A DNA stretch of 64,000 nt, from the NCBI GenBank assembly GCA_026391795.1, contig JAPLDI010000049.1, positions 1-64,000 on the forward strand, read 5' to 3'. The position numbers and the translations under genes are program-made. The notes under the pieces were generated by a model. It did no database searches, had not been told where the DNA came from, and saw only the letters and a program-made list of their open reading frames with translations. Source of the stretch: Bacteroidota bacterium (GTDB lineage: Bacteria; Bacteroidota; Bacteroidia; Bacteroidales; FEN-979). This document shows positions 1 through 9,051 of this stretch, piece by piece. Position 1 is the first letter of the stretch. Every line of letters starts with the position of its first letter.

Positions 1-65
1 AGCATCCAGCATCCAGCATCCAGCATCCAGCATCCAGCATCCAGCATCCAGCATCCAGCATCCAG
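1..65. repeat. Heptamer tandem array (AGCATCC), cut by window edge
   Basis: Nine perfect copies of the 7-bp unit AGCATCC followed by a partial unit. The array starts at or before the window edge, so its full size is unknown. It sits just upstream of the valS promoter. The same unit family recurs near 15.3, 35.7, 47.7 and 55.8 kb. Confidence 0.95.
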
Positions 66-97
66 TTTCTTTCCTAACGCCTTTTTTACTAATTTTG
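66..97 (+). promoter_or_regulatory. Candidate valS promoter
   Basis: A TAATTTTG box at 90-97 matches the Bacteroidota -7 consensus TAnnTTTG. A TTTC at 66-69 lies 20 bp upstream as a weak -33 element. The ATG of valS follows 27 bp downstream of the -7 box. Confidence 0.5.
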
Positions 98-124
98 CCC
101 CTCATTCTTCCAAATTGACTTACA

Positions 125-2773
125 ATGGAGCTTGCCCCGAAATACGACCCGACGATCGTTGAAGACAAATGGTATTCATTCTGGATGAAGAATGGGTTCT
201 TTCATTCTGAGCCGGATGAAAGGGAACCTTACACCATCGTCATTCCTCCTCCCAACGTCACGGGTGTTCTTCACATGGGCCACATGCTGAACAATACCAT
301 CCAGGATATCCTCGTTCGCCGTGCCCGTATGCTGGGCAAAAACGCCGAGTGGCTTCCCGGCACCGACCATGCCTCCATCGCCACCGAGGCGAAAGTCGTG
401 GCAAAGCTGAAGGAACAGGGGATTGACAAAGCTTCTATCACGCGTGAAGAGTTCATGAAACACGCCTGGGAATGGAAAGAAAAGCACGGCGGTATCATCC
501 TCGAACAGCTGAAGAAACTTGGTGCCTCCTGTGACTGGGACCGTACACGGTTTACCATGGATGAAGCGCTCTATGATTCTGTTATCACAGTTTTCATTGA
601 CCTCTATAATAAGGGATTGATCTACCGTGGTGTCAGGATGGTGAACTGGGATCCGAAAGCACTTACCGCGCTTTCCGACGAGGAAGTTATCTACAAAGAG
701 GTCAGTTCAAAGTTGTATTATGTAAGATATAAGGTTGAAGGAACGGAAGATGAATGGCTCACCATTGCGACCACACGACCGGAAACCATCCTTGGTGATA
801 CTGCTATTTGTGTGCATCCTGAAGATGAACGATACCTTCACCTGAAAGGAAAAAAGATCCTTGTGCCTCTTATCAACCGCCCCATTCCGGTTATTTACGA
901 CGAATATGTTGAGCGGGAGTTCGGAACAGGTGCACTGAAGGTCACCCCGGCACATGACATCAACGACTACAACCTCGGGATCAAATACAACCTTCCTGTA
1001 ATTGACACTTTCAATGCCGACGGAACCATGAGCGAAGCGGCGCAGCTGTACATCGGCGAGGACCGGTTTGTTGTCAGGAAGAAGATCACCAAAGCATTGA
1101 AGGACCAGGGCCACATTGTGAAGATCGAAGAATATACCAATAAAGTTGGTTATTCGGAACGTACCGATGAGGTGATCGAGCCACGGATCTCAAAGCAGTG
1201 GTTCATGAAGATGAAGGATATGGCGAAACCGGCGCTGGACCTGGTGGAGAACGATACGATCAGGTTCCATCCGGCAAAATACAAGAACATGTACCGCCAC
1301 TGGATGGAGAATGTTACCGACTGGTGTATCTCCCGGCAGCTCTGGTGGGGACAAAGGATACCGGCATATTACCTTCCTGATGGCAAAATTATTGTCGCAA
1401 AAAACAGGGAAGAAGCGTTGGCGAAAGCCAATTATGAATTACATAGTACGAATGAAGAAGTAAAGGCGGAAGATCTCCTGCAGGATGAAGATGTTCTGGA
1501 TACCTGGTTCTCTTCCTGGCTTTGGCCCATCTCCGTTTTTGACGGGATCCGGTTTCCGGACAACCCCGACATAAAATATTATTACCCGACAAGCGCGCTC
1601 ATCACTGCATCCGACATCATCTTCTTCTGGGTGGCAAGGATGATCATGGCAGGATGGGAATACCGTCATGAGATCCCGTTCAAAGATGTCTATTTTACCG
1701 GGATGGTGAGGGACAAGCAGGGGCGGAAGATGTCGAAATCATTGGGCAATTCGCCGGAACCGCTTGAGCTGATCCGGGTAAACGGTGCAGATGCCGTGCG
1801 TGTGGGAATGCTTCTTTGTTCTCCGGCGGGGAATGACCTTCTTTTTGATGAAAATCTCATTGAACAGGGAAGGAATTTCAGCAACAAGATCTGGAATGCG
1901 TTGCGCCTGGTTAAAGGCTGGCAGGTTGAAAACAACCTGGAGCAGCCGGAAACCAGTAAAATATCGATTCAATGGTTTGAGGCGGTTTTGTCGGAGGCAA
2001 TCATCAGCCTCGAAGAGCAGTTTGAAAAATACCGCCTGTCGGAAGCCCTGATGACCATCTACAAACTGATCTGGGATGATTTCTGTTCCTGGTACCTGGA
2101 GATGATAAAGCCTGCCTACCAGCAGCCCATCGACCGTGGTACTTATGAAAGCACCCTGCTCATCTTCGAAAAACTTTCCTGCATTCTTCATCCTTTCATG
2201 CCGTTCATCACCGAAGAGGTATGGCATCATATCCGCGAACGGAAAGCTGGGGAGACGATCATGTATGCGCATCAGCCTGAAGTCGCAGCCAGGGAGCCGG
2301 AACTGATCACGAAATTTGCTACTGCCGAAGAGGTGATCACGCAGATCAGGACGATCCGAAAGGAAAAGAACATCCCGTTCAAGGATCCAATCCGTCTCTT
2401 CATCCGGAAAAATTACGGTGAGCAGCCCGATACGACATTTGACGGAGTTGTTGCGAAACTCTGCAACATCGGAGAACTTGGATATACTGATGGAAAGATG
2501 GCTGATTCCCTGTCGTTCATCATAAGGAACACTGAATTCTACATCCCGGTCACACAGAACATCGATGTTTCAGCCGAGATTGCAAAACTGGAAGAAGAGA
2601 TCAACTACACGAAGGGCTTTTTACGGTCGGTGGAGGCAAAACTGGAGAATGAAAAGTTTGTCGGAAGTGCGCCGGAAAAGGTCGTTGCTGCCGAACGGAA
2701 GAAGAAATCGGATGCGGAAGAACGGATCCATGTTCTGGAAGAACAGATAAGGGGGTTTAAAGGAGGGAAATGA
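125..2773 (+). CDS. valS: Valine--tRNA ligase
   Basis: Charges tRNA-Val in the cytoplasm. The 882-residue length is normal for the family. The class I signatures are both present: HMGH at residues 50-53 (HIGH motif) and KMSKS at 535-539. The large CP1 editing domain lies between them. The C-terminus (about 815-880) is a lysine/glutamate-rich coiled coil, which is the tRNA-binding arm characteristic of ValRS and helps separate it from IleRS and LeuRS. The start follows a -7 promoter box by 27 bp. The gene is followed by an 11-bp-stem hairpin and a GC-rich repeat array, so it is probably transcribed alone. Confidence 0.97.
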   Translation: MELAPKYDPTIVEDKWYSFWMKNGFFHSEPDEREPYTIVIPPPNVTGVLHMGHMLNNTIQDILVRRARMLGKNAEWLPGTDHASIATEAKVVAKLKEQGIDKASITREEFMKHAWEWKEKHGGIILEQLKKLGASCDWDRTRFTMDEALYDSVITVFIDLYNKGLIYRGVRMVNWDPKALTALSDEEVIYKEVSSKLYYVRYKVEGTEDEWLTIATTRPETILGDTAICVHPEDERYLHLKGKKILVPLINRPIPVIYDEYVEREFGTGALKVTPAHDINDYNLGIKYNLPVIDTFNADGTMSEAAQLYIGEDRFVVRKKITKALKDQGHIVKIEEYTNKVGYSERTDEVIEPRISKQWFMKMKDMAKPALDLVENDTIRFHPAKYKNMYRHWMENVTDWCISRQLWWGQRIPAYYLPDGKIIVAKNREEALAKANYELHSTNEEVKAEDLLQDEDVLDTWFSSWLWPISVFDGIRFPDNPDIKYYYPTSALITASDIIFFWVARMIMAGWEYRHEIPFKDVYFTGMVRDKQGRKMSKSLGNSPEPLELIRVNGADAVRVGMLLCSPAGNDLLFDENLIEQGRNFSNKIWNALRLVKGWQVENNLEQPETSKISIQWFEAVLSEAIISLEEQFEKYRLSEALMTIYKLIWDDFCSWYLEMIKPAYQQPIDRGTYESTLLIFEKLSCILHPFMPFITEEVWHHIRERKAGETIMYAHQPEVAAREPELITKFATAEEVITQIRTIRKEKNIPFKDPIRLFIRKNYGEQPDTTFDGVVAKLCNIGELGYTDGKMADSLSFIIRNTEFYIPVTQNIDVSAEIAKLEEEINYTKGFLRSVEAKLENEKFVGSAPEKVVAAERKKKSDAEERIHVLEEQIRGFKGGK

Positions 2774-2785
2774 GATTTTTCCCTG

Positions 2786-2811
2786 TTGCCCCGGCCTGAA
2801 GGCCGGGGCAA
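2786..2811 (+). terminator. Strong GC hairpin after valS
   Basis: TTGCCCCGGCC and GGCCGGGGCAA form an 11-bp perfect stem with a TGAA loop, 13 bp after the valS stop. There is no U-tract. It may end transcription or only stabilise the 3' end. Its right arm is also the first unit of the adjoining 15-bp array, so the hairpin may be a by-product of the array. Confidence 0.5.
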
Positions 2812-2928
2812 TGCAGGCCGGGGCAATGCACGCCGGGGCAATGCACGCCGGGGCAATGCAGGCCGGGGCAATGCAGGCCGGGGCAATGCAGGAATGCATG
2901 ACGGGGCAATTCAGGACGGGGCAATGCA
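2801..2928. repeat. 15-bp GC-rich tandem array
   Basis: Six near-perfect copies of GGCCGGGGCAATGCA (some begin CGCC) run from 2801 to 2890. Two degenerate copies follow, with the core GACGGGGCAATKCA. The array is much richer in GC than its surroundings. It replaces the last codons of a T9SS sorting-domain remnant on the minus strand, so it appears to have arisen in or invaded that gene's 3' end. Confidence 0.9.
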
Positions 2929-2933
2929 ATATA

Positions 2934-3152
2934 CCCCCTTGCAACGGAATATCTTAAAATATAGGTCCCTTCCGCTAGGCTGCTTGCATCATAGCTTTCA
3001 TCGTTGAAATATTCCTGCTGAAAGAGAATCCTGCCTTTGGCGTCATAAATCCTCATCTCCCCGGATCATCGGCTATGTCCTTCCAGGTAATCCCTTCATC
3101 ACAGGATACCTCCATGTAACCACCGTCATGAATAATGCGGCAATAAAAAAGA
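2934..3152 (-). pseudogene. Remnant of a secreted T9SS-sorted protein
   Basis: On the minus strand, one frame encodes a piece ending HDGGYMEVSCDEGITWKDI, typical of jelly-roll or MAM-like parts of Bacteroidota secreted proteases, and then hits TGA. A second frame, overlapping that stop as ATGA, encodes MRIYDAKGRIL...LAEGTYILRY, a T9SS type A sorting domain. The two pieces belong to one ancestral C-terminus but are out of frame and lack any N-terminal body. The last strand of the sorting domain has been lost to the 15-bp repeat array. The call rests on the match of both fragments to the usual order (beta domain, then sorting domain). Confidence 0.6.
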
Positions 3153-3196
3153 GAGTGGTTTTTATATTGAGGATGTTAACACTGGTTTTTCACGGG

Positions 3197-4105
3197 TCAA
3201 TTAACTACAATTTTTCCCGATAAAACTGGTCTTCCGGAGGATTCGATGCGATAATTGTAAACCCCTGATTCCAATTCGCTTTTCCTTAGCTGAAATTCAT
3301 TCAAGCCCCTTTTTACAAAAACAGGTTCTCCCAACGCATTATAGAACCGAACTTCGATCGCAGGAATATCATTCAGACCATTGATCCGGAATGCAGAGGT
3401 GCCGGAGACAGGATTCGGGTAGACCGAAACCGTTACATCACGGTTCCTGTTCGGAGTGATTCCGGTTACAACATAACAATCGGTGAAATATGGATTTTGG
3501 TAGAGGAGAAGTCCGTCCTCTTTAAAACAAAGCAGGCTGTATCCATCCTCCCCGACCTTCATGTTGAAATTGTGAAGCATCCCGCTAAGGCTCCCGAGAC
3601 TGTCAACCCAGTGTTCGCTTTCCACCAGTGAACCCTCAACATTAACACTCAGGTGCAATTGCCTTTGATAAGTGCCTCCCACCGGAAAACTGTCGACCCG
3701 GGTGACATAATACATCGCGGAATCGAGGTAGGGGCCAGTAGTATGCATCGTATTGACGCCGAAAGCCAGGATGGAGTCATTCAGGTCAAGATTCATGCTA
3801 TAAATCAGCTTTTCCGGAGCGGCAGCATTGAGTTTGTAAAATACCTGCTTGCTGGCATCTTCCCTTATGAATCCATAGCGTGACCAAACGATTTGATTCG
3901 AGTCAAGCGCCCTTTCAACAAGCTTGTAACTGACGAAGTTTATGGTTGTATCTGCTGTGAATCGTATCGTCTCGGTTACGAGGTTACCGGCGGGTTCAAG
4001 GGTGATGGCATTGTTCCACAGGTTTGTTGATTTTACAATACTCTGGCAAGGGCTGGTGAGACTCAGGATGAATGGCAACACAAGAAGGGAAAAACGCTTT
4101 TTCAT
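3197..4105 (-). CDS. T9SS type A sorting domain protein
   Basis: Secreted protein of unknown function, 302 residues. I use the ATG at 4105: it begins a clean signal peptide (MKKRFSLLVLPFILSL) and leaves a 31-bp gap from the upstream acyltransferase stop. A longer in-frame start at 4165 would overlap that gene and hide the signal peptide. The C-terminal ~75 residues form a sorting domain (VYPNPVSG, then a FYNALGEPVF strand and a SGVYNYRI strand) that directs export and surface attachment through T9SS. The middle is not recognisable. Probably cotranscribed with the acyltransferase. Confidence 0.85.
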   Translation of the reverse strand: MKKRFSLLVLPFILSLTSPCQSIVKSTNLWNNAITLEPAGNLVTETIRFTADTTINFVSYKLVERALDSNQIVWSRYGFIREDASKQVFYKLNAAAPEKLIYSMNLDLNDSILAFGVNTMHTTGPYLDSAMYYVTRVDSFPVGGTYQRQLHLSVNVEGSLVESEHWVDSLGSLSGMLHNFNMKVGEDGYSLLCFKEDGLLLYQNPYFTDCYVVTGITPNRNRDVTVSVYPNPVSGTSAFRINGLNDIPAIEVRFYNALGEPVFVKRGLNEFQLRKSELESGVYNYRIESSGRPVLSGKIVVN

Positions 4106-4136
4106 CGTGAAGGAAAAAACACAAGCTAAGTTACAT

Positions 4137-5318
4137 TCATATTTTCTTTTCCGGATGAACTGCATCGATTGTTTTTTTTCTGAATCTGTCCCTCAGATCC
4201 ATCACAGGCTTTTCATAATACTTATAAAGAAGGGTGGAGAAGATCAGGACGAGGCCCCAGTAAATGCAATATAAGGCCCAGGCGGAAAAATCGTTGTGTG
4301 GAGGGAAGTTGGCATTGATCACTTCGGCGATAACAGCAAGGTTCAACAGGTACATGGAATAGGAAATCAGGCTGATATGGGTGAAGAACCTCACCAGGAC
4401 CTTCGGACCTTTCCGGATACTTTCGAATTTTGGCAACATCAGGAAACAACAGAAACTTTCAAGAAAGATCCGGAAGACTTTTGTGAAGTAGAGGTTCGGC
4501 GGCCAATGGAGGTAAAGTATGATATAACATGCAACAAGGCCGACGATAAAACTGGCATTCCTGACACGGTGCCAGAAGGCAGGGTGCCAGCGATGGATAT
4601 ACGCAGCAAGGATTCCAAGAGCGATGCTGTCGAGACGGTAGATCACCACCTTCTGGATCATAGCACCCAGGTTGTATTCATTCACCATAAACCTTCCGGC
4701 AATAAAAATTCTTAACAACAGGGGAACAAACAACAGCACGAGGATGGCCGCGAGGAACATGTGTTTTTTTTGTACCCTGAAGGCTTTCATGAGCAGGAAC
4801 ATAAGCCAGAGCAACAACGGGAAAATGAGGTAGAACCACTCTTCGATACTGAGGGACCAGGATTCCCAGAAGAAGCCTGCAAAAGGACCGGAAAAATTCT
4901 GAAGGAAGAAGAAGAATTTCCAGTTGAACTGAGAGAAGTCCTCGTGTATGATCCCGAAATAAACGATGAAAATATTAATCAGGAGAACCAGGTAATAATT
5001 GGGAAGGGTCCTGAACCAGCGCCGGATCCAGAAGTTTCCCATTGTTCTTAATCCGAACGATTCTGACTTTTCAAATATCCTGATCAACATTCCCCCGATC
5101 AGAAACCCGCTGAGCACGAAAAAAAGTTCAACGCCACTGATCAGCTTGATCCAGGGGAAGGTGGTATTGACTTTATCGAGCATCAGGCCATGTTCCAGGA
5201 CGACAAAAATGATGGCAAGCGCCCGCATGATGTCGAGACCGAAAACCCGGCTTTCGTAATCAGGATGAAGGAGAAACGTGTTCCGCACGTTGCGGATGAA
5301 TGTCATAAAGATCGTCAT
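4137..5318 (-). CDS. Acyltransferase family 3 membrane protein
   Basis: Integral membrane O-acyltransferase of the OatA/NolL type (acyltransferase 3 family), 393 residues with about ten hydrophobic segments. The N-terminal signature FGLDIMRALAII...VVLEHG carries the conserved Arg (R32) and His (H43). The next segment, GVELFFVLSGFLIGGM, is also typical. Such proteins transfer acetyl or other acyl groups to surface polysaccharide, peptidoglycan or lipid sugars; the substrate cannot be told from sequence. A CAAAAATA (-7 box on this strand) lies 18 bp upstream at 5336-5343. Confidence 0.88.
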   Translation of the reverse strand: MTIFMTFIRNVRNTFLLHPDYESRVFGLDIMRALAIIFVVLEHGLMLDKVNTTFPWIKLISGVELFFVLSGFLIGGMLIRIFEKSESFGLRTMGNFWIRRWFRTLPNYYLVLLINIFIVYFGIIHEDFSQFNWKFFFFLQNFSGPFAGFFWESWSLSIEEWFYLIFPLLLWLMFLLMKAFRVQKKHMFLAAILVLLFVPLLLRIFIAGRFMVNEYNLGAMIQKVVIYRLDSIALGILAAYIHRWHPAFWHRVRNASFIVGLVACYIILYLHWPPNLYFTKVFRIFLESFCCFLMLPKFESIRKGPKVLVRFFTHISLISYSMYLLNLAVIAEVINANFPPHNDFSAWALYCIYWGLVLIFSTLLYKYYEKPVMDLRDRFRKKTIDAVHPEKKI

Positions 5319-5335
5319 TGAACAAACTTCAGCTG

Positions 5336-5343
5336 CAAAAATA
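5336..5343 (-). promoter_or_regulatory. -7 box for acyltransferase/T9SS pair
   Basis: TATTTTTG on the minus strand, 18 bp before the acyltransferase ATG. It fits TAnnTTTG, with no good -33 element. Confidence 0.4.
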
Positions 5344-5500
5344 GGGAAACAAATTTACCAATACGAAAAATGGAAACAAGATGATGGAATGTCGCCTCCT
5401 GATCTTTCATTCCCTGAGCCCTGAACCCCTTGCCTGCAAGCAGGGAAGGGGGAGAAGGATGGGTAGTCAGGAACAGATCGAAGTTTAATGTGGAATATCC

Positions 5501-7435
5501 CTATTTCTTTCCCGGAAGAACAACCATCTTCATCGTCATCGAATACTTCCCTGCTGTCATTCGGTAAAAATAGGTTCCTGCGACGGTTTCGCTGCAATCG
5601 AGTGTGATCATGTGCCTTCCTGCGGGTGTGAAACCATCAAACGGAACTGAAACCATCCTTCCTGAAACATCAAAAATTTCCAGCCTGACGTGCATAGGAT
5701 CCCTTAATAAATAGGGAATGTCTGTAATGTTGCCGGCAGGATTCGGTATGTTTTGAAAAAGGCTGACAGGAACCCGGTTATCAGCCGGTTCAATGATCCC
5801 GAGTCCGGTTGAACCTTCCTTTAGCATGATGTTGGTATCGGGGTCAAAAACAAGACGGACCGGTTGCCTGCTAAAATTCAGAGAGAACAGCTGGTTGTTC
5901 AGATTGTTCATTACCCTGACGATCGTATCCGTACTGTCGGCAAAGAAAACCTTCAGCGGCAGGATCATACGGAAGAAGGAGGGAGCTGTTTGGGTTTGTT
6001 TTGCAAGGAAATTTACTGTGAACGAATTTGCCCCGTCGTGCAGGATTTCGTAGGTGTTCTGATAGACAGGGTGATTGGGCTGAAATACCCAGTCGTGGAA
6101 GAACCAGTCGTAGTTTCCTCCTGTAACCTTGTTGGTCACCTTCATCAGGTCGCCAATGGTTGCAGATTTATACCGGAGTGCCGTATCGGTTACATACGCT
6201 TTCAGCGTTCTTAAAAAAAGTGAATCTCCAAGGACGTACCGCAGTTGATGCACCATGCAGGCACCTTTCATATAGGTGATATAGGTGTTGAAAAGGGTAT
6301 CGAAGGAAGGTGTTCGTATGGCATAGGATGAATCGGAGATGGGGTAGCCGGGATTGTTGGCTAAATAGGGCAGCGCATATTTGGTGATGAGAAAGGATTT
6401 ATAGGATTCATATCCCTGGCTTTGTTCCTGCCAGTAGACTGTTGTCCAGGTAGCGAATCCTTCATTCAGCCAGAGGTCGGCCCATGTGGCGCAGGTGATC
6501 ATGTCGCCGAACCACATATGGGCATATTCATGGGCGGCAAGAGATTCACGCCAGCAGGTATAACAAAGCGTGATCAACGTCTGGTTCTCCATACCGCCCC
6601 CATAAAAAAGTTCATTCATACTGGCAAATCCTCCTTTCCGGAACGGATATTCACAAAAGATCTGTGAGTAGAAATCGGTCAGGGAAAGGATGACATCGGA
6701 AACAGGGGTAATGTTTTCTCCCGGATGATAATAGAAACGGATCGGAATGCTGTCGGCCGGATTTGAGATCTTCTGCCAGTAAAGGGTTTTCAGAAGGTAA
6801 TTGTTTGAAGCAGCAATCACGGCAAGGTAGGTGGCCACCGGGTCGGTGCTCACCCATCTGTACTTCAATGTATCGCCATGAACCGTTGAATCAGCCAGGA
6901 TCCCGTTCGATGCCAGGGTGACGTTCAGAGGAGTTGTGGCAGTTATTTCGAAGGTGGCTTTGTCGGACGGCACGTCGTGGCAGGGAAACCAGAACCGTGC
7001 TCCTTCAGGCTCACAGTTTGTGAATACCATGCCGTTTCCCGCGGTAAAATAATTGTCGTGAACATCCAGGTGACGGTAAAAAATCCGGATGGAAAAAACC
7101 TCGCCGGACGAGTATAGACGGTTGAGGATAATTGTCAGGAGGTTGTTCGAATGTGAAAAAGAGGTTGCTGCCAATCCCACCGAATCGATCTGGAGGGAAA
7201 AAGTTGCCGCATTCAGTTTCATCAACTGGATCGCTGAATCGGCTTTAACCGTGATAATCAGCGATCCGGTAAAATCATTCGGATAAGGAGCTGCAAAGCA
7301 ATGAAAAAGATCGATCTCCATCTTATAGTCGAGGATGTCAATGGCATAAGCCGGGCCCGATCGGAGTTCCCTTGCCTGCATCAGTGTATTGCATAACAGG
7401 GACAACAGGAACAATATGATTCGGATTGATTTCAT
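5501..7435 (-). CDS. Secreted M1-family metallopeptidase with T9SS sorting domain
   Basis: Zinc aminopeptidase of the M1 (gluzincin) family, 644 residues. A signal peptide spans about residues 1-20. The substrate-anchoring motif GGGMEN is at 279-284, the zinc motif HEYAH at 302-306, and the third zinc ligand in NEGFA (E325). The N-terminal beta domain and the catalytic domain fill roughly 25-530. The last ~85 residues are a T9SS type A sorting domain (FQNIPNPAGN, DVSGRMV, AGTYFYRM). It therefore probably acts at the cell surface, trimming peptides for nutrition. The GH47 gene ends 24 bp upstream on the same strand, so the two may form a secreted-enzyme operon. Confidence 0.93.
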   Translation of the reverse strand: MKSIRIILFLLSLLCNTLMQARELRSGPAYAIDILDYKMEIDLFHCFAAPYPNDFTGSLIITVKADSAIQLMKLNAATFSLQIDSVGLAATSFSHSNNLLTIILNRLYSSGEVFSIRIFYRHLDVHDNYFTAGNGMVFTNCEPEGARFWFPCHDVPSDKATFEITATTPLNVTLASNGILADSTVHGDTLKYRWVSTDPVATYLAVIAASNNYLLKTLYWQKISNPADSIPIRFYYHPGENITPVSDVILSLTDFYSQIFCEYPFRKGGFASMNELFYGGGMENQTLITLCYTCWRESLAAHEYAHMWFGDMITCATWADLWLNEGFATWTTVYWQEQSQGYESYKSFLITKYALPYLANNPGYPISDSSYAIRTPSFDTLFNTYITYMKGACMVHQLRYVLGDSLFLRTLKAYVTDTALRYKSATIGDLMKVTNKVTGGNYDWFFHDWVFQPNHPVYQNTYEILHDGANSFTVNFLAKQTQTAPSFFRMILPLKVFFADSTDTIVRVMNNLNNQLFSLNFSRQPVRLVFDPDTNIMLKEGSTGLGIIEPADNRVPVSLFQNIPNPAGNITDIPYLLRDPMHVRLEIFDVSGRMVSVPFDGFTPAGRHMITLDCSETVAGTYFYRMTAGKYSMTMKMVVLPGKK

Positions 7436-7459
7436 AAGTTTCGCTATTTCGCCAGCTCC

Positions 7460-8821
7460 CTATCTCGCTATTTTCAATGGATGCGCTTCAGTTGTAAAGA
7501 CAATTTTATTCAGATCAAGGTTGCTTTCGGGTGCGAAGATAAGGTATGCATATTTGAGAGTCTCGGCAAAGAAAAAGCTTTCCATTGAATCTTCCATCTC
7601 CATTGTCCTGACATCTTTAACCGCTGCAAAACCGGCGGCCGTTCTGCATTTCGACAGGATGTCGTCCGTCATCCGCTTGCCCATCCGGAGGTATTGCTCA
7701 TCTTTTGTTATCCGGTAAAGATAGAAGCAGCTTTCCAGGTTTTCCGGCCGAAGCGGATACCCCGCCGCGGTAAGGGAATCATTCCGGAAATTGAATTCTT
7801 CGGGCTCGAGGTGGAATTTTACCCACATGTAGGTGTTTCCCTGCTGAATGTTTTCTGCCAGTGCCAGGTTGCCGGAGAGTGCCAGGATGCCCGCATAAAA
7901 AGCGTCGAGGGCACCATAGAGCGGCTGACGTTCCTTCCCTGTATTCATATCCACCCGGGTGAAAAATGCACCTTTTGAAGTTTTGACATAGAGGTATTTG
8001 ATGATGGCGTCGTTGGAGGTTTCCCAGGCTGCCTTGCATTCCTTGTCACCAAACAGCAGCCATGCCTTGTATAGGTATTCATAATAGGAGTCGATCCGTG
8101 CACCGATCTGGCTCTCGGTGTTGACCCAGGTTCCTGTATTCACATCGATCACTGTACCTACAAGACCGATCTTGCTTCTGCGTTTAAAAACTTCGAACGA
8201 TGCTTTTTTTGCAGTGCGGTAATAAATGGAATCTCCGGTATATTGCGTCAGTTTCCCGAATTCGAGCAGGTACGTTCCGATCTCGGCAGGATTGCTGAGA
8301 GGGTCACGGGTTTTTCCGGTCTGCAGGTTGACATACCGGTATGGCATACCCGTAGGGGAGTTGAAGGCGGGAAGCAGCCTTTTGCCGAGATCCCTGGCAA
8401 GGTTCAGGAACCGGGGATCACCGTCAAGTTCGTAGGAGGAAAGCAGCCCTCCCAGGAAGCGGATCGAAACCTCAAAAAGCTGAACATCCATGTCCTTGTC
8501 GAAGCTCAGTCCCTGAAAGATCATCTTCTTTGCTTCATCGGCCTCTGCTTTCATTTTCAGCAGGTAAAAAGAATCGAATGCGTCCACCGGTGTCATCAGC
8601 AGGCTGGAAGAGTACCAGTTCTGGCCTTTCTTGCTGATGGGCATGAGTGCATCGTACCCGCTTGCATATTGCTTGTACCCGTTCCATGCATGGCGGCAGG
8701 CCTCAATGATGGCATCGCACTGGACCTTTTTTACTTCGTTGCTTAGATGCTGGGCCTGCATTGTAAACGGGTTTGTTATTAGAATTACAGCGAAGAGGGA
8801 AAGGATAGATTTTGTTTTCAT
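7460..8821 (-). CDS. Exported glycoside hydrolase family 47 (alpha-1,2-mannosidase-like)
   Basis: Predicted class I alpha-mannosidase of family GH47, 453 residues after an N-terminal signal peptide (MKTKSILSLFAVILI). The best evidence is the C-terminal block TTEAHPL (443-449), whose Thr is the calcium ligand in characterised GH47 enzymes. There is also an (alpha/alpha)7-type pattern with family-like blocks: HAWNGYKQYA, LMTPVDAFDSFYL, EIGTYLLEF, IDSYYEYLYKAWLL and LRPENLESCFYL. GH47 is mainly eukaryotic (N-glycan trimming in the ER and Golgi), with bacterial members known. With the adjoining M1 peptidase it suggests use of mannosylated glycoproteins. A heptamer array separates a candidate -7 box from the start codon. 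Confidence 0.85.
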   Translation of the reverse strand: MKTKSILSLFAVILITNPFTMQAQHLSNEVKKVQCDAIIEACRHAWNGYKQYASGYDALMPISKKGQNWYSSSLLMTPVDAFDSFYLLKMKAEADEAKKMIFQGLSFDKDMDVQLFEVSIRFLGGLLSSYELDGDPRFLNLARDLGKRLLPAFNSPTGMPYRYVNLQTGKTRDPLSNPAEIGTYLLEFGKLTQYTGDSIYYRTAKKASFEVFKRRSKIGLVGTVIDVNTGTWVNTESQIGARIDSYYEYLYKAWLLFGDKECKAAWETSNDAIIKYLYVKTSKGAFFTRVDMNTGKERQPLYGALDAFYAGILALSGNLALAENIQQGNTYMWVKFHLEPEEFNFRNDSLTAAGYPLRPENLESCFYLYRITKDEQYLRMGKRMTDDILSKCRTAAGFAAVKDVRTMEMEDSMESFFFAETLKYAYLIFAPESNLDLNKIVFTTEAHPLKIAR

Positions 8822-8828
8822 GGATGCA

Positions 8829-8891
8829 GATGCTGGATGCTGATTTCTGATTTTTGATTTCTGATTTCTGATTTCTGATTTCTGATTTCTA
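8829..8891. repeat. Heptamer array GATGCTG to ATTTCTG, in register
   Basis: Two GATGCTG units run straight into seven ATTTCTG-type units with no change of the 7-bp phase. It lies just upstream of the GH47 start codon, between it and a candidate -7 box. Confidence 0.93.
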
Positions 8892-8893
8892 TT

Positions 8894-8921
8894 GCCTAAT
8901 ACCTAAAGCCTAATGCCTGAT
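8894..8921. repeat. Heptamer array GCCTAAT
   Basis: Four degenerate 7-bp units: GCCTAAT, ACCTAAA, GCCTAAT, GCCTGAT. It follows the previous array after two bases. Confidence 0.75.
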
Positions 8922-8922
8922 A

Positions 8923-8930
8923 CAAATTTA
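8923..8930 (-). promoter_or_regulatory. Candidate -7 box for GH47
   Basis: TAAATTTG on the minus strand fits TAnnTTTG. If used, the leader is about 95 nt and consists almost entirely of the two heptamer arrays. Confidence 0.4.
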
Positions 8931-8940
8931 CATTTACTTT

Positions 8941-9011
8941 ACGAACTTTATAACTTTACAAACTTTATAAACTTTACAAACTTTATAAACTTTATGAACT
9001 TTAAAAACTTC
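8941..9011. repeat. 9-bp tandem array (ATAAACTTT family)
   Basis: Eight units of the form A(T/C)AAACTTT; one unit is 8 bp. It lies between the divergent GH47 and MFS genes. The same unit recurs at 40322-40348, and its reverse complement at 40116-40195. Confidence 0.9.
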
Positions 9012-9019
9012 TACATTTG
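9012..9019 (+). promoter_or_regulatory. Candidate -7 box for MFS gene
   Basis: TACATTTG, 33 bp before the ATG at 9052, directly abutting the 9-bp array. TTTA units of the array lie at about -33 distance. Confidence 0.4.
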
Positions 9020-9051
9020 TTCTGATAATCCTGCTCCAAACCTGAACCCTG

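Noticed and set aside
2605-2944. Cys/Pro-rich ORFs (CIAPA and HCPGL repeats) opposite the end of valS.
   Set aside because: Pure translations of the 15-bp array running into the antisense of valS.
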